Shown one piece after another: positions 8,507-19,167 of a stretch of 64,000 nt of DNA (position 1 is its first letter; each line of letters opens with the position of its first letter). Under the pieces are notes generated by a model. The model was not told where the DNA came from. It saw only the letters and a program-made list of their open reading frames with translations, and made no database searches. The stretch comes from Paenibacillus marchantiae (GTDB lineage Bacteria; Bacillota; Bacilli; Paenibacillales; Paenibacillaceae): NCBI RefSeq assembly GCF_028771845.1, contig NZ_CP118270.1, positions 1,922,001-1,986,000 on the forward strand. Direction: 5' to 3'. A program made the position numbers and the translations under genes.

Positions 8507-9196
8507 ATGAAATTTGCAGTTCTTGTGTTTCCTGGCTCCAACTGCGACATCGACTGTTACAAAGCAGTAGAAGATGCGATTGGACAAGAGGTTGATTATG
8601 TATGGCACACGGCTACAGATCTATCGGCTTATGATTGTATCCTAGTTCCAGGTGGTTTCTCTTATGGTGACTATCTGCGTTGCGGAGCGATCTCCCGTTT
8701 TGCACCCGTAATGAATGAGGTAGCTAAGGCTGCTGAACAAGGTAAATATATTCTCGGCATTTGTAACGGATTCCAGATCCTCACTGAGGCGGGATTGCTT
8801 CCAGGTGCATTGATCCGCAATATGTCGCTGAAATTCCGTTGTCACGATACGGTGTTGAAAGTAGCGAATGCAGATACTCCATTTACACGTGACTATGCAC
8901 CGGGGGAAGAGATTGTTATTCCAATTGCTCACGGTGAAGGAAACTATTACTGTGACGAGGAAACACTCGCGAGTTTGCAGGCAAACAACCAGATCGTCTT
9001 TACGTATGGCAGCAACCCGAACGGTTCCCTGGGTGATATCGCGGGAATCTGTAATGAGGGTGGAAACGTGGTTGGTATGATGCCACATCCAGAGCGCGCG
9101 GTGGACTCACTGCTGGGTTCGGAAGACGGCAAACGTATGTTTACATCTATTTTGAAAGCATGGAGGGATCGGTATGACGCAGCAGCTATCCGCTAA
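8507..9196 (+). CDS. purQ: FGAM synthase, glutaminase subunit PurQ
   Basis: Class I glutamine amidotransferase that supplies ammonia to PurL. The 229-residue protein has the nucleophile Cys86 in GICNGFQIL and the His/Glu pair in [11 protein letters not shown] near the C-terminus. [12 protein letters not shown] and PGSNCDID are also typical. The frame is open further upstream, but ATG 8507 ([12 protein letters not shown]) carries the GGAGGG site that sits in the end of purS. Its 3' end overlaps purL by 23 bp. Confidence 0.96.
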   Translation: MKFAVLVFPGSNCDIDCYKAVEDAIGQEVDYVWHTATDLSAYDCILVPGGFSYGDYLRCGAISRFAPVMNEVAKAAEQGKYILGICNGFQILTEAGLLPGALIRNMSLKFRCHDTVLKVANADTPFTRDYAPGEEIVIPIAHGEGNYYCDEETLASLQANNQIVFTYGSNPNGSLGDIAGICNEGGNVVGMMPHPERAVDSLLGSEDGKRMFTSILKAWRDRYDAAAIR

Positions 9197-11417
9197 GGAA
9201 CCGACAGCAGAACAGGTCGCAGAACATAAACTTTACGCACAAATGGGCGTGTCTGACAGCGAGTATGAGCTGATCTGTGAGTTCATGGGGCGTAAGCCGA
9301 ACTACACGGAGATTGGTGTTTTCAGTGTTATGTGGTCGGAGCACTGCGCATACAAAAACTCCAAGCCGTTACTGCGTCGATTCCCTACAAGTGGACCGCG
9401 TGTCCTGATGGGTCCGGGTGAAGGTGCCGGGATCGTAGATATCGGTGACAATCAGGCCGTTGTATTCAAAATTGAAAGCCATAACCATCCTTCCGCGGTT
9501 GAGCCTTACCAAGGTGCGGCAACAGGTGTTGGCGGCATTATCCGTGATATTTTCTCTATGGGAGCAAGACCGGTAGCTTTGTTGAATTCCTTGCGTTTTG
9601 GCAAGCTGGAAAGTGATCGCGTTAAATATCTGTTCGAGCACGTGGTAGCAGGTATTGCTGGATACGGAAACTGTATTGGTATTCCTACTGTTGCTGGTGA
9701 AGTCATGTTTGATGAGAGCTATGAAGGCAATCCGCTGGTTAACGCGATGTGTGTGGGTCTGATTGATCATGACAAGATTCAGCGCGGCGTAGCTAAAGGC
9801 GTAGGAAACCCTGTGTATTATGTAGGGCCGCCAACAGGCCGTGATGGTATTCATGGAGCAACCTTTGCATCCGTTGAGCTGACGGAAGAATCCGAGTCCC
9901 AACGCACAGCGGTTCAGGTCGGTGACCCGTTCATGGAAAAACTCGTAATGGAGTCTTGCCTCGAATTAATCGATACCGGTATCGTGCTTGGTATTCAGGA
10001 TATGGGCGCAGCAGGTCTGACGTGCTCCAGTGCGGAAATGGCAAGTAAGGCGGGCAATGGTCTGGAACTGTATCTGGATCAGGTGCCACAGCGTGAAGAA
10101 GGCATGACACCTTACGAGATGATGTTGTCCGAGTCCCAAGAACGGATGTTGTTCGTCGTTGAGCCTAAGGATGAGGCGCAGGCGATGGAAATCTTTGAAC
10201 GTTGGGGCGTAATCTGTGCAAAAGTCGGTAAAGTAACGGATGATGGTCGTCTGAAATTGATTCACCACGGCGAAGTGGTTGGAGATATGCCGGTAACAGC
10301 ACTGGTTGACGAGTGCCCTGTGTATGACAAACCATCTTCTGTACCTGCTTACTACGAGCAAAGTGCCTCTATCGACACCCTTCGTTATGATGAAGTGTCG
10401 GATCTCGGCGGTGCATTGAAACAAGTGTTGGCATCCCCAACAGTAGCGAGCAAGAAGTGGGTTTATGATCAATATGATTACATGGTGCGTACAAGTACTG
10501 CGGTTCGTCCAGGTTCGGATGCAGCCGTAGTTACGATTCGTGGTACACGTAAGGGTCTGGCGATGACAACGGACTGTAATGGACGCTATGTTTACCTTGA
10601 TCCTGAAGTAGGTGGACGGATTGCCGTAAGTGAAGCAGCGCGTAACATTGTATGTTCCGGTGCAGAGCCATTGGCAATCACGGACAACCTGAACTTCGGT
10701 AACCCGGAGAAGCCGGATATTTTCTGGCAAATGGAAAAAGCAGTAGACGGTATGGCGGAAGCTTGTCGTGTGCTGGATACGCCGGTCATCGGTGGTAACG
10801 TAAGTCTGTATAACGAAAACGCCAAAGGCTCCATCTATCCAACGCCAGTTGTCGGTATGGTAGGTCTCGTTCATGATACGGATCATATCACGACACAGGG
10901 CTTTAAAGCCGAAGGTGACGTAATTATCCTGCTCGGTGAAACGAAAGCTGAACTGGGTGGTAGTGAACTGCAATATGCGGTTCATGGCAAAACGGAAGGC
11001 CGTCCACCGCAGCTCGACCTCAACACGGAAAAAGCACTGCTTAATACGGTACTGGAAGCAATTCAGTCCGGCCTCGTTCGCTCTGCGCATGACTTGTCTG
11101 AAGGTGGTCTTGCTGTAGCATTGGCTGAGTCTTGCATTAGCGGCAACGTGGGTGCACAGGTTAATGTTGAGACGGCATTGCGTGCAGATCATACGCTGTT
11201 CAGTGAGAGTCAATCTCGTATTCTGCTGTCGGCTTCGCCGGAGCAAGCTGGTAAGCTGGAAGCTTTTGTACGTGAACGCGGTGTGCCTGTAGCTGTTATT
11301 GGACGTGTAGAAGGAAGTAACCTGACAATTGAATTGAACGGAACATCAGCCGTGAACGAACCTGTAGGAGGTTTAGCTCAGGTCTGGGAGGATGCGATTC
11401 CATGTCTCATGAACTGA
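9174..11417 (+). CDS. purL: FGAM synthase, large subunit PurL (small-type)
   Basis: ATP-dependent amidation of FGAR to FGAM together with PurS and PurQ. At 747 residues it is the short PurL type that needs PurS/PurQ, unlike the ~1300-residue enterobacterial fusion. Motifs seen are [57 protein letters not shown] and the second-half [14 protein letters not shown]. The start ATG 9174 has GGAGGG and overlaps the end of purQ by 23 bp. The end overlaps purF by 16 bp. Confidence 0.97.
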   Translation: MTQQLSAKEPTAEQVAEHKLYAQMGVSDSEYELICEFMGRKPNYTEIGVFSVMWSEHCAYKNSKPLLRRFPTSGPRVLMGPGEGAGIVDIGDNQAVVFKIESHNHPSAVEPYQGAATGVGGIIRDIFSMGARPVALLNSLRFGKLESDRVKYLFEHVVAGIAGYGNCIGIPTVAGEVMFDESYEGNPLVNAMCVGLIDHDKIQRGVAKGVGNPVYYVGPPTGRDGIHGATFASVELTEESESQRTAVQVGDPFMEKLVMESCLELIDTGIVLGIQDMGAAGLTCSSAEMASKAGNGLELYLDQVPQREEGMTPYEMMLSESQERMLFVVEPKDEAQAMEIFERWGVICAKVGKVTDDGRLKLIHHGEVVGDMPVTALVDECPVYDKPSSVPAYYEQSASIDTLRYDEVSDLGGALKQVLASPTVASKKWVYDQYDYMVRTSTAVRPGSDAAVVTIRGTRKGLAMTTDCNGRYVYLDPEVGGRIAVSEAARNIVCSGAEPLAITDNLNFGNPEKPDIFWQMEKAVDGMAEACRVLDTPVIGGNVSLYNENAKGSIYPTPVVGMVGLVHDTDHITTQGFKAEGDVIILLGETKAELGGSELQYAVHGKTEGRPPQLDLNTEKALLNTVLEAIQSGLVRSAHDLSEGGLAVALAESCISGNVGAQVNVETALRADHTLFSESQSRILLSASPEQAGKLEAFVRERGVPVAVIGRVEGSNLTIELNGTSAVNEPVGGLAQVWEDAIPCLMN

Positions 11418-12880
11418 CGACAGGACCATTGTGGACAGGTGATTATTATAACGAAGGGTCCGGCAAGGAAGGACTCGACAAATTAAAGGAAGAATGCGGA
11501 GTATTCGGGGTGTTCAAACACCCTGACGCCGCATCACTATCCTATTATGGCTTGCATGCCCTTCAACACCGGGGTGAAGAAAGTGCAGGAATGTGTGTAA
11601 GTGACGGTAACGAGTTTCACTACCACCGTGGTATGGGTCTGGTGAAGGAAGTCTTCACCAAAGACTTGATGCAGACGTTGACCGGGGATATCTCCATCGG
11701 ACACGTTCGTTATTCAACCAGTGGTGACAGTAAGCTGACGAACGCACAACCATTGGTATTTAAATACCGCGATGGTGATCTGGCTGTAGCAACCAACGGA
11801 AATATCGTAAATGCGCCAACAATTCGGCGTGAATTGGAGCAGGGCGGGTCCATTTTTCAAACGACCAGTGATACCGAAGTTATTGCCCATCTAATCGCGA
11901 GATCTTCCAAAGGATTGGTAGAAGCCGCGAAGGATGCGTTCCAGCGTATTGTGGGTGGTTATGCATTTCTGATCATGACCAACGACAAGTTGCTGGTTGC
12001 TTCTGATCCCCATGGTCTGCGTCCGCTCACAATGGGTAAATTGGGAGATGCGTATCTGTTTGCATCCGAAACATGTGCATTGGAGACGATTGGTGCAGAG
12101 TTGATTCGTGACATTGAACCGGGTGAACTGTTGGTGCTGGATGCGGATGGTCTTCATGAAGACCGCTTCGATCATCACAAACACCGCAAGGCACTGTGCG
12201 CAATGGAGTATATCTACTTTGCCCGTCCGGACAGTGACATGAATGGTGCAAACCAGCACGCTGCGCGTAAACGGATGGGTAGCCGGATGGCGATTGAGTC
12301 GTTTGTCGATGCAGATCTGGTAACAGGTGTACCAGACTCCAGTATTTCTGCAGCAATCGGCTACGCCGAGCAGACGGGTATTCCGTATGAGATGGGTATG
12401 ATCAAAAACAAATACACCGGACGTACGTTTATCCAGCCAAGCCAGGAACTGCGGGAACAAGGCGTGAAGATGAAATTGAGCGCCGTGCGTCGTGTGGTAG
12501 AAGGCAAACGCGTGGTCATGATTGACGACTCCATCGTACGGGGAACCACTTCCCGCCGGATCGTGAACATGCTGCGTGATGCCGGAGCAACAGAGGTGCA
12601 TGTACGCATTACATCACCACCGTTCAAAAACCCGTGCTTCTACGGCATCGATACGCCTGACAGTCGGGAGTTGATTGCATCTCAGCTGTCGGTGGAAGAA
12701 ATTTGCCGTGAAATCAACGCGGACTCCCTGTCGTTCCTCAGCCCCGATGGGCTGATTACGTCGATTCAGGGAGATAATCAGGATGACTACAAAGGCGGGC
12801 TTTGCCTCGCATGTTTTGATAATGATTACCCAACCCGCCTCGACTTCGGCGGCGAAGAGAAATTTGGCTGCAGCTGCTAG
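11402..12880 (+). CDS. purF: Amidophosphoribosyltransferase, Fe-S/propeptide type
   Basis: Commits PRPP to purine synthesis by transferring the glutamine amide nitrogen. The 492-residue protein has an N-terminal leader of 31 residues before Cys32 ([10 protein letters not shown]), which would become the catalytic N-terminus after propeptide removal. This leader is longer than the 11 residues of Bacillus subtilis. The PRPP site is [14 protein letters not shown]. Four cysteines in [18 protein letters not shown] and CLACFDND match the ligands of the [4Fe-4S] cluster in the Bacillus enzyme. The start ATG has GGGAGG and overlaps the end of purL. A repetitive GC-rich spacer follows. Confidence 0.96.
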   Translation: MSHELTTGPLWTGDYYNEGSGKEGLDKLKEECGVFGVFKHPDAASLSYYGLHALQHRGEESAGMCVSDGNEFHYHRGMGLVKEVFTKDLMQTLTGDISIGHVRYSTSGDSKLTNAQPLVFKYRDGDLAVATNGNIVNAPTIRRELEQGGSIFQTTSDTEVIAHLIARSSKGLVEAAKDAFQRIVGGYAFLIMTNDKLLVASDPHGLRPLTMGKLGDAYLFASETCALETIGAELIRDIEPGELLVLDADGLHEDRFDHHKHRKALCAMEYIYFARPDSDMNGANQHAARKRMGSRMAIESFVDADLVTGVPDSSISAAIGYAEQTGIPYEMGMIKNKYTGRTFIQPSQELREQGVKMKLSAVRRVVEGKRVVMIDDSIVRGTTSRRIVNMLRDAGATEVHVRITSPPFKNPCFYGIDTPDSRELIASQLSVEEICREINADSLSFLSPDGLITSIQGDNQDDYKGGLCLACFDNDYPTRLDFGGEEKFGCSC

Positions 12881-12918
12881 CTGTTATCCGGCTAGACAAG
12901 CGTATCTCGCAGCCTGCG

Positions 12919-13303
12919 CCCTTAAGCCCCGCCTTGCGGAGCAACAGGGGCCAAGGCAGCCAAGCGAAGCAGCTGCCCCCGAGCGCAGCCCGGCCCTTAG
13001 CCCTGCCTTGCGGAGCAACAGGGGCCAAGGCAGCAGTGCGAAGCAGCTACCCCCGGGCATAGCCCGAGCCCTTAGCCCCGCCTTGCGGAGCAATAGGGGC
13101 CAGGGCAGCCAAGCGAAGCAGCTGCCCCCGAGCGCAGCCCGGCCCTTAGCCTCGCCTTGCGGAGCAACAGGGGCCGGGCAGCCAGGCGAAGCAGCTGCCC
13201 CCGAGCGCAGCCCGGCCCTTAAGCCCCGCCTTGCAGAGCAATAGGGGCCAGGGCAGCCAAGCGAAGCAGCTGCCCCCGCGGGCTTGCCCCGCAGCGCAGC
13301 CGA
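12919..13303 (+). repeat. Five-copy GC-rich tandem repeat of ~74 bp between purF and purM
   Basis: Units begin with CCCTTAGCCCCGCCTTGCGG at 12919, 12994, 13069, 13143 and 13216 (unit lengths 75, 75, 74, 73, and a last one with a divergent end). Each unit contains two self-complementary arms, GCCCC...GGGGC and GGGCAG...CTGCCC, so the RNA would form a series of hairpins. The array is clearly richer in GC than the flanking genes. No good ORF or ribosome site goes with it. The units abut with no spacers, so it is not a CRISPR array. Confidence 0.9.
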
Positions 13304-13308
13304 GCGGG

Positions 13309-13349
13309 GTTCGCCGACCGATGGCCTTCGGCCAGCGGAATCGGCGAAC
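13309..13349 (+). repeat. Large perfect hairpin after the tandem array
   Basis: GTTCGCCGA (13309-13317) and TCGGCGAAC (13341-13349) form a perfect 9 bp outer stem. Inside is a GGCC-TTC-GGCC stem. No T-run follows, so it is unlikely to be a terminator. A further hairpin TCCTCCC/GGGAGGA lies at 13455-13472, just before purM. Both would lie in the operon mRNA. Confidence 0.65.
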
Positions 13350-13507
13350 AACCACGCGAGCACACGAACGAACCAACCATAGCAAGATCATACCAGCCAC
13401 CCCTGCACCGCTTGTTTGGCGGGTGTCCAGAGGGCCTGCCAAGGTCCTATGGGGTCCTCCCGGGCGGGAGGATTTAGGAGGGGCGAAAAATAAGGAGCTG
13501 ATTCCAC

Positions 13508-14548
13508 TTGTCCGAAGCATACAAAAACGCCGGCGTCGATATCGCGGCAGGCAACGAAGCGGTTGAACGGATGAAAAAACATGTAAAGCGTACCTTCCGT
13601 CCGGAAGTGATGACAGATCTGGGAGGCTTTGGCGCCCTGTTCGGTTTGAACAAAGATAAATATGATGAGCCGGTGCTTGTATCCGGTACAGACGGTGTAG
13701 GAACTAAGCTGAAAATCGCATTTGCCATGGACCGTCATGATACCATCGGAATCGACGCGGTAGCCATGTGTGTGAACGACATTGTGGTACAGGGTGCAGA
13801 GCCGCTGTTCTTCCTCGACTATCTGGCTTGTGACAAAGTCATACCGGAGAAAATCGAAGCCATTGTTGCGGGAATCGCAGAAGGCTGCCATCAATCCGGT
13901 TGTGCATTAATCGGTGGGGAAACGGCTGAAATGCCGGGCATGTACAGTGAGGGTGAATACGATATTGCCGGATTTACCGTAGGTATCGTGGACAAAGCGA
14001 AAATCATTAACGGTACAACGATCTCTCCTGGCGACACAGTGATCGGACTTGCATCCAGCGGAGTGCATAGTAACGGATTCTCCTTGGTACGCAAACTATT
14101 GTTGGAACAAGCCGGATTGGGCTTGCAGGATGAAGTTGCTGAACTGGGCGGCAAGCTGGGTGACGCACTACTGGAACCAACGAAAATCTATGTGAAACCA
14201 CTCCTGTCCCTGCTTGAAAAGGTAAAAGTAAAAGGCATGGCCCACATTACTGGTGGTGGCTTCATCGAGAACATCCCGCGTATGCTGCCAAGCAGCGTGA
14301 ATGTAGATATTGATTATGGTTCTTGGCCGATTCTGCCAATCTTCAATCTGTTGCAAGAAAAGGGCTCCGTTTCGAACCGCGACATGTTCACCACGTTTAA
14401 TATGGGGATCGGACTTGTGCTGGTCGTGAATGAAGCTGACGCAGTTGAAGCATTGGAACAACTGAAAGCATCGGGTGAAGAAGCGTACATCATTGGACGT
14501 GTGACCGAAGGAGATGCGCGAGTAACCTTCACGGGAGCGGATGTTTAA
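13508..14548 (+). CDS. purM: Phosphoribosylformylglycinamidine cyclo-ligase (AIR synthase)
   Basis: ATP-dependent ring closure of FGAM to AIR. The 346-residue protein has a typical N-terminus [18 protein letters not shown], the [11 protein letters not shown] motif and [12 protein letters not shown]. The start codon is TTG 13508, with AAGGAG 10 nt upstream. The family sequence begins exactly there (the Bacillus protein starts [11 protein letters not shown]), so TTG is well supported. The stop overlaps the purN ATG by one base (TAATG). Confidence 0.95.
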   Translation: MSEAYKNAGVDIAAGNEAVERMKKHVKRTFRPEVMTDLGGFGALFGLNKDKYDEPVLVSGTDGVGTKLKIAFAMDRHDTIGIDAVAMCVNDIVVQGAEPLFFLDYLACDKVIPEKIEAIVAGIAEGCHQSGCALIGGETAEMPGMYSEGEYDIAGFTVGIVDKAKIINGTTISPGDTVIGLASSGVHSNGFSLVRKLLLEQAGLGLQDEVAELGGKLGDALLEPTKIYVKPLLSLLEKVKVKGMAHITGGGFIENIPRMLPSSVNVDIDYGSWPILPIFNLLQEKGSVSNRDMFTTFNMGIGLVLVVNEADAVEALEQLKASGEEAYIIGRVTEGDARVTFTGADV

Positions 14549-15165
14549 TGGCGAACTACCGTATTGCTGTATTTGCCTCTGGTGAAGGGTCGAACTTTCA
14601 AGCATTGGTTGATGCAGCACGGAATGGAGGGCTGGGGGCATCCATAGATCTGCTGGTATGTGACAAACCGGCTGCACGTGTGGTGCAGCGGGCGCAGGAG
14701 GCAGGCGTGGAATGCCATCTGTTTACTCCTAAAAATTATGATTCCCGCGAAGCCTACGAGGCTGAGATCGTGGAAGTTCTTGAATCCAAAGACATTGACC
14801 TGGTTGTTCTTGCCGGATACATGAGATTGTTGACTTCGGTAGTCGTGGATCGCTATGCAGGAAGATTGATTAACATTCATCCGTCATTGTTGCCAGCGTT
14901 TGCAGGCAAAGATGCCATAGGGCAGGCACTGGAATATGGCGTTAAGATCACCGGGGTTACCGTCCACTTTGTGGATGGGGGAATGGATACAGGGCCGATT
15001 ATTGCCCAGCACCCTGTTCCTATTTTGCCAGAGGATACGCCTGAGTCAATCAGCCGTTCTATTCATGCGGCCGAACAGCGGTTATACCCCGAGGTTGTTT
15101 CCTGGTTTGCGCAAGGTCTGGTTCAGTTAGACGGACGTCACGTCACTGTTAACAAACCGGTTTGA
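14548..15165 (+). CDS. purN: Phosphoribosylglycinamide formyltransferase, folate-dependent
   Basis: Transfers the formyl group from 10-formyl-THF to GAR. The 205-residue protein has FASGEGSNFQAL at the phosphate-binding end, the catalytic NIHPSLLPAF segment and VTVHFVDGGMDTGPII. It starts at ATG 14548, overlapping the purM stop, with GGGAGCGG upstream. A 334 bp spacer holding repeat copy D follows, before purH. Confidence 0.95.
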   Translation: MANYRIAVFASGEGSNFQALVDAARNGGLGASIDLLVCDKPAARVVQRAQEAGVECHLFTPKNYDSREAYEAEIVEVLESKDIDLVVLAGYMRLLTSVVVDRYAGRLINIHPSLLPAFAGKDAIGQALEYGVKITGVTVHFVDGGMDTGPIIAQHPVPILPEDTPESISRSIHAAEQRLYPEVVSWFAQGLVQLDGRHVTVNKPV

Positions 15166-15212
15166 TATAAGTTGAAAATTTTTTTACACATTAACGGAGA
15201 GGATAGAAAAAA

Positions 15213-15360
15213 CCTGAAGAAGCGAAGCGTTCGCCTAAAAGCTTTCTGAAAGAAAGCTACATCGGAAGCATACGCTTTATCACCGGATTTTCCCTTTAAG
15301 AAAAGGGAATCAAAAATCTGGGGATAACAGCGATTGGAGGGTTGTTCTGTCATCGGAGTG
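15213..15360 (+). repeat. Palindromic intergenic repeat, copy D (long type, + orientation)
   Basis: Closest to copy A. It shares CTGAAGAAGCGAAGCG, the AGCTTTCTGAAAGAAAGCT hairpin and CGGAAGCATACGCTT. It also shares ACCGGATTTTCCCTTT/AAAAGGGAATCAAAAATCTGGGG, GATAACAGCGATTGGAGG and the end TTGTTCTGTCATCGGAGTG. It sits between purN and purH. Confidence 0.8.
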
Positions 15361-15499
15361 TCCCGTGTAAACATCTTGGTTCAACTTGTATAACAGAAGT
15401 CGAAAATTGGTACGCATTTTGTGATATTTCTCGGGAAATAAATCGGTTGTGTTTCGCCATGAAACGCGAAGCCATGGGACATTAAAGGAGGAGCATATT

Positions 15500-17047
15500 G
15501 TGAGTATCAAAAGAGCGCTGGTCAGCGTATGGGATAAAACAGGCATCGTGGATTTTTGCCGCGAGCTGTCGCAAATGGGTGTGGAGATTATTTCGACAGG
15601 AGGTACAAGCAGTCTGTTGTCGAAGGAAGGCGTACCTGTCATCGGAATTTCGGATGTGACCGGATTCCCGGAGATTATGGACGGACGTGTTAAAACATTG
15701 CATCCAGCAGTGCATGGTGGTTTATTGGCTGTTCGTGACAGCGAAGAGCACAAGCGCCAGATGGAGGAGAATGGACTGGACTATATCGACCTCGTTGTTG
15801 TAAACCTGTATCCGTTCCAGGACACCATCGCCAAACCGGACGTAACGTATGAGGACGCAATCGAGAACATCGATATTGGTGGTCCAACCATGCTTCGTTC
15901 TGCTGCCAAAAACCATGCTTATGTTAGTGTTGTTGTAGACACAGCAGATTATGGCAAGGTGCTTGAAGAGGTCCGCAGCAATGGGGACACCACACTCGAG
16001 ACACGCAAACGGCTTGCGGCAAAAGTGTTCCGCCATACAGCGGCATACGATGCAGTTATTTCTGATTATCTCTCCAACCTGAACGGTGATCCACTGCCAG
16101 AGCGTCTGACGGTTACTTACGAAAAACTCCAGGATTTGCGCTATGGCGAAAATCCACATCAGCAGGCGGCATTCTACCGCAAACCGCTGGCAGCCCAAGA
16201 TACGTTGACAACAGCCGAGCAATTGCATGGCAAAGAGTTGTCCTACAATAATATCAACGATGCGAACGCAGCTTTGCAGATTGTGAAAGAATTTGAAGAA
16301 CCGGCAGTTGTGGCGGTTAAACATATGAATCCTTGCGGCGTGGGTATTGGCGAAAGCATCTACGAAGCTTACGGCAAAGCTTATGCGGCTGATCCAACTT
16401 CTATCTTTGGTGGAATTGTGGCAGCCAACCGCATTATCGATAGCGATACAGCGGCTAAACTGAGTGAAATTTTCCTGGAAATCGTACTGGCTCCTGACTT
16501 TACACAAGAGGCACTCGACATCCTGACCAAAAAGAAAAATATTCGTTTGCTCAAAACGGGTGAACTGAACGCTGCCCGTAATCGGGAGAGTAAGTTCGTA
16601 GTTACCTCCATCGACGGCGGTATGATTGTGCAACAAAGTGATGTGCATTCAATTGAAGCAAGCGAGCTCAAGGTAGTTACAGATCGTGCACCATCCGAAG
16701 AAGAACTGAAACAGCTGTTGTTTGGCTGGAAAGTGGTTAAGCATGTGAAATCTAATGCGATCGTGCTTGCAGCAAACGACATGACTGTAGGTGTTGGCGC
16801 AGGGCAAATGAACCGTGTCGGCGCAGCCAAGATTGCTATTGAACAAGCTGGAGAACTAGCCAAAGGTGCCATTCTGGCATCCGATGCGTTCTTCCCAATG
16901 GGCGATACACTGGAACTTGCAGCCAAAGCTGGAGTTACAGCCGTTATTCAACCAGGTGGTTCGATCAAGGACGAAGAGTCCATCAAAGTAGCGAATGAAT
17001 ACGGCATTGCCATGGTCTTCACTGGCGTTCGTCACTTCAAACACTAG
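15500..17047 (+). CDS. purH: Bifunctional AICAR formyltransferase / IMP cyclohydrolase
   Basis: Performs the last two steps to IMP. The 515-residue protein has an N-terminal MGS-like IMP cyclohydrolase domain ([41 protein letters not shown]). The C-terminal formyltransferase domain carries [14 protein letters not shown] and [13 protein letters not shown]. The frame is open upstream to 15449, but GTG 15500 has AAAGGAGGAG upstream and aligns with the family N-terminus ([10 protein letters not shown]), so I choose GTG. A strong terminator-like hairpin follows. Confidence 0.96.
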   Translation: MSIKRALVSVWDKTGIVDFCRELSQMGVEIISTGGTSSLLSKEGVPVIGISDVTGFPEIMDGRVKTLHPAVHGGLLAVRDSEEHKRQMEENGLDYIDLVVVNLYPFQDTIAKPDVTYEDAIENIDIGGPTMLRSAAKNHAYVSVVVDTADYGKVLEEVRSNGDTTLETRKRLAAKVFRHTAAYDAVISDYLSNLNGDPLPERLTVTYEKLQDLRYGENPHQQAAFYRKPLAAQDTLTTAEQLHGKELSYNNINDANAALQIVKEFEEPAVVAVKHMNPCGVGIGESIYEAYGKAYAADPTSIFGGIVAANRIIDSDTAAKLSEIFLEIVLAPDFTQEALDILTKKKNIRLLKTGELNAARNRESKFVVTSIDGGMIVQQSDVHSIEASELKVVTDRAPSEEELKQLLFGWKVVKHVKSNAIVLAANDMTVGVGAGQMNRVGAAKIAIEQAGELAKGAILASDAFFPMGDTLELAAKAGVTAVIQPGGSIKDEESIKVANEYGIAMVFTGVRHFKH

Positions 17048-17064
17048 AGCGAAAAAGGTTTAAT

Positions 17065-17116
17065 AAGGGGTGTCGCCTGTCATGCTTATGACTTATGGTA
17101 CACCCCTTCTTTTTTA
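17065..17116 (+). terminator. Terminator-like hairpin between purH and purD
   Basis: AAGGGGTGT (17065-17073) and ACACCCCTT (17100-17108) form a 9 bp stem followed by CTTTTTT. It would end or attenuate transcription before purD, so purD may be expressed by read-through or from a promoter in the 60 bp between them. No convincing promoter is visible there. Confidence 0.8.
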
Positions 17117-17177
17117 GGATATTTAAACACGTAATAGTATTACAAAACCAGTTATACACGGAGGGGGAACAACGCTA

Positions 17178-18443
17178 ATGGATATTCTGGTAGTGGGCGG
17201 CGGTGGCCGGGAACACGCAATCATATGGGCACTGGCGAAAAGCCCGAAGGCAGGCAAGATTCATTGTGCTCCAGGAAATGCGGGCATTGCGCAGCTCGCC
17301 GAGTGTCATCCGATTGCGGTAAATGAATTCGATAAACTGACGGCACTCGCCGTGGAGCTTAACGTGGGATTGGTTGTTATTGGGCCAGACGATCCGCTCG
17401 CAGACGGCATTGTGGACGCTTTTGATAAAACAGGTATTCCGGTATTTGGACCACGCCGCAATGCAGCAGAGATTGAGGGCAGCAAAACGTTTATGAAAGA
17501 CTTACTGCACAAATACAATATTCCGACTGCAGCCTATGAAAAATTCGACAATTACGAACAAGCGCAGGCTTATCTGAATGAGCAGTCCATCCCTGTGGTA
17601 ATCAAGGCCGATGGGCTGGCAGCTGGAAAAGGCGTTACTGTAGCCTATTCCCGTGATGAGGCTGATCAGGCACTCCGCAGCATTATGGTGGACAAAGTAT
17701 TTGGTGAAGCAGGAGCCAAAGTTATTATCGAAGAATTCCTGGCAGGTCAGGAAATGTCGATTTTGGCGTTTGTCGATGGGGAGACCGTTCGTCCGATGGC
17801 TGCTGCACAGGATCACAAACCGGTATTCGACAATGATCAGGGGCCAAACACGGGCGGAATGGGTACATACTCACCATTGCCACATATCCCCGCCTCCATC
17901 ATTGAAGAAGCGGTAGAGACGATTATCAAACCAACAGCCAAAGCGATGGTATCTGAAGGGCGTCCGTTCCAAGGTGTATTGTTTGCCGGGCTGATGATTT
18001 CACCAGATGGTAAACCCAAAACGATTGAGTTCAATGCTCGTTTCGGTGATCCTGAGACGCAGGTCGTGTTGCCGCGTCTGAAGAGTGATCTGTTCGATAT
18101 TTTCTGGGCAACCGTGCACGGGAAATTGGCGGATATCGAGATTGAATGGAGCGACGAAGCCGCTGTATGTGTGGTGCTTGCGTCTGGAGGTTATCCTGGT
18201 CCGTATGCAAAAGGTGTAGTTATTGAAGGACTGGATCAAGTCGATGAAGCAGTGGTATTCCATGCTGGAACCGCACGCAATGAATCTGGAGAATGGGTCA
18301 CCAATGGTGGACGAATTCTAGGCGTTGTGGGTCTTGGTTCTGATATTGCCGAAGCTAGAAACAAAGCCTACGCTCAAGCGGAACGTATCCATTTTGACGG
18401 TAAACATCAACGTTCTGATATTGCTGCCAAAGCGTTGGTATAA
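17178..18443 (+). CDS. purD: Phosphoribosylamine-glycine ligase (GAR synthetase)
   Basis: ATP-grasp enzyme joining glycine to phosphoribosylamine. The 421-residue protein shows VVGGGGREHAIIWAL at the N-terminus and KADGLAAGKGVTVA in the nucleotide site. It also has GGMGTYSPLPH and FNARFGDPETQVVLPRL in the catalytic part. ATG 17178 follows GAGGGGGAA. It is the last purine gene here and is separated from purH by the hairpin at 17065-17116. A terminator follows at 18482. Confidence 0.96.
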   Translation: MDILVVGGGGREHAIIWALAKSPKAGKIHCAPGNAGIAQLAECHPIAVNEFDKLTALAVELNVGLVVIGPDDPLADGIVDAFDKTGIPVFGPRRNAAEIEGSKTFMKDLLHKYNIPTAAYEKFDNYEQAQAYLNEQSIPVVIKADGLAAGKGVTVAYSRDEADQALRSIMVDKVFGEAGAKVIIEEFLAGQEMSILAFVDGETVRPMAAAQDHKPVFDNDQGPNTGGMGTYSPLPHIPASIIEEAVETIIKPTAKAMVSEGRPFQGVLFAGLMISPDGKPKTIEFNARFGDPETQVVLPRLKSDLFDIFWATVHGKLADIEIEWSDEAAVCVVLASGGYPGPYAKGVVIEGLDQVDEAVVFHAGTARNESGEWVTNGGRILGVVGLGSDIAEARNKAYAQAERIHFDGKHQRSDIAAKALV

Positions 18444-18481
18444 CTAATTCTAATGAATTGTAACTTGATAAAGTGAAACCT

Positions 18482-18536
18482 AAGGGCCCGTAAAGATGTA
18501 CACCGAAAAAGGTGTTTGCATCCTGCGGGTCCTTTT
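18482..18536 (+). terminator. Terminator at the end of the purine operon
   Basis: A long imperfect stem is built from AAGGGCCCG...GATG..CACC and GGTG..GCATC..GCGGGTCCTT, followed by TT. It lies 38 bp after the purD stop. Confidence 0.75.
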
Positions 18537-19079
18537 CAACGTATACATAATTATCGTTTCATTGCTGGACTTGTTACTGTCCGGATAAGGCAAAGAAGAA
18601 TGGTTGTACTTAGAGGCCTATAGCAGGTTTAATCGACTAAAGTAAAGGGTACCATTTCTATAAACTGGTCTATACTAATTATGTGAACCATATCACATAA
18701 AATGAACTGTAGATGCGAGAAAGACCACATACATAAAAGTTTATTTTGTGAACTCATTTTATAATCTATATTCCAAACCATAACGTGCAACTGGATGGTT
18801 TGGCGTAGAACATGTTATACTTTTCTGAAACAGGAATGAATAAGAGGGGAGGTGGATATCTATTGGGAAGGCGATATTGTAAACTGTCCAAATGGAGAAT
18901 TTTGGTGGAGTAAATCGAGAAACAATGACAGCATGAGGGGAAACCCTGTTTTTAGTGAAGTAGTTTCTATAAGTGATTGACTTCATCCTGAATTCCTGTT
19001 TTGCAATTTTACAAGGTCAAAGTACAACCTATACACACTTTATCTTTTCGATTTCATATAAGGCATACGCCATATTGAA
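18537..19079. other. Gene-free stretch between purD and the first CNNM gene
   Basis: No ORF with a credible ribosome site is visible. The short reading frames on both strands lack a start signal or homology. The DNA is AT-rich and must contain the promoter of the following transporter, but I see no clear -35/-10 pair. The structured leader begins at 19080. Confidence 0.5.
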
Positions 19080-19167
19080 CGTCAACCAGCTGTTGAATGG
19101 TTAACGAAGTTAACCAATGACGCTGTAACTATCTCTGGAGGTGAATCCCTGAGAAGCGGGGAAATCA
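19080..19167 (+). promoter_or_regulatory. Structured leader with SD-hairpin-TTG arrangement, first CNNM gene
   Basis: First comes a hairpin TGGTTAAC-GAA-GTTAACCA (19098-19116) inside an outer CGTCA/TGACG pairing. Then a full-length Shine-Dalgarno GGAGGTGA (19137-19144) lies 23 nt before the TTG start. A small stem TCCCT/GGGGA (19146-19162) sits between the SD and the start and would bring them together. The same arrangement precedes the paralogue at 20752-20782. Confidence 0.6.

Noticed and set aside
9966..11246. Long open frame antisense to purL (426 codons, minus)
   Set aside because: It lies wholly opposite a clear purL, and its translation is rich in Arg, His, Cys and Thr like other shadow frames. 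No ribosome site or known motif is present.
12919..13303. CRISPR array reading of the purF-purM repeats
   Set aside because: The units are contiguous 73-75 bp with no variable spacers and no cas genes are in the window; it is a simple tandem array.
15722..16648. Open frame antisense to purH (308 codons, minus)
   Set aside because: Mirror of the purH frame with low-quality composition; no start signal or family match.
18759..18986. 75-codon minus-strand ORF between purD and the CNNM gene
   Set aside because: No ribosome site, no motif, and low-complexity AT-rich DNA.
19098..19116. BirA-like reading of TGGTTAAC-GAA-GTTAACCA before the first CNNM gene
   Set aside because: Spacing of 3 bp and no biotin gene nearby; it is better explained as an RNA hairpin.
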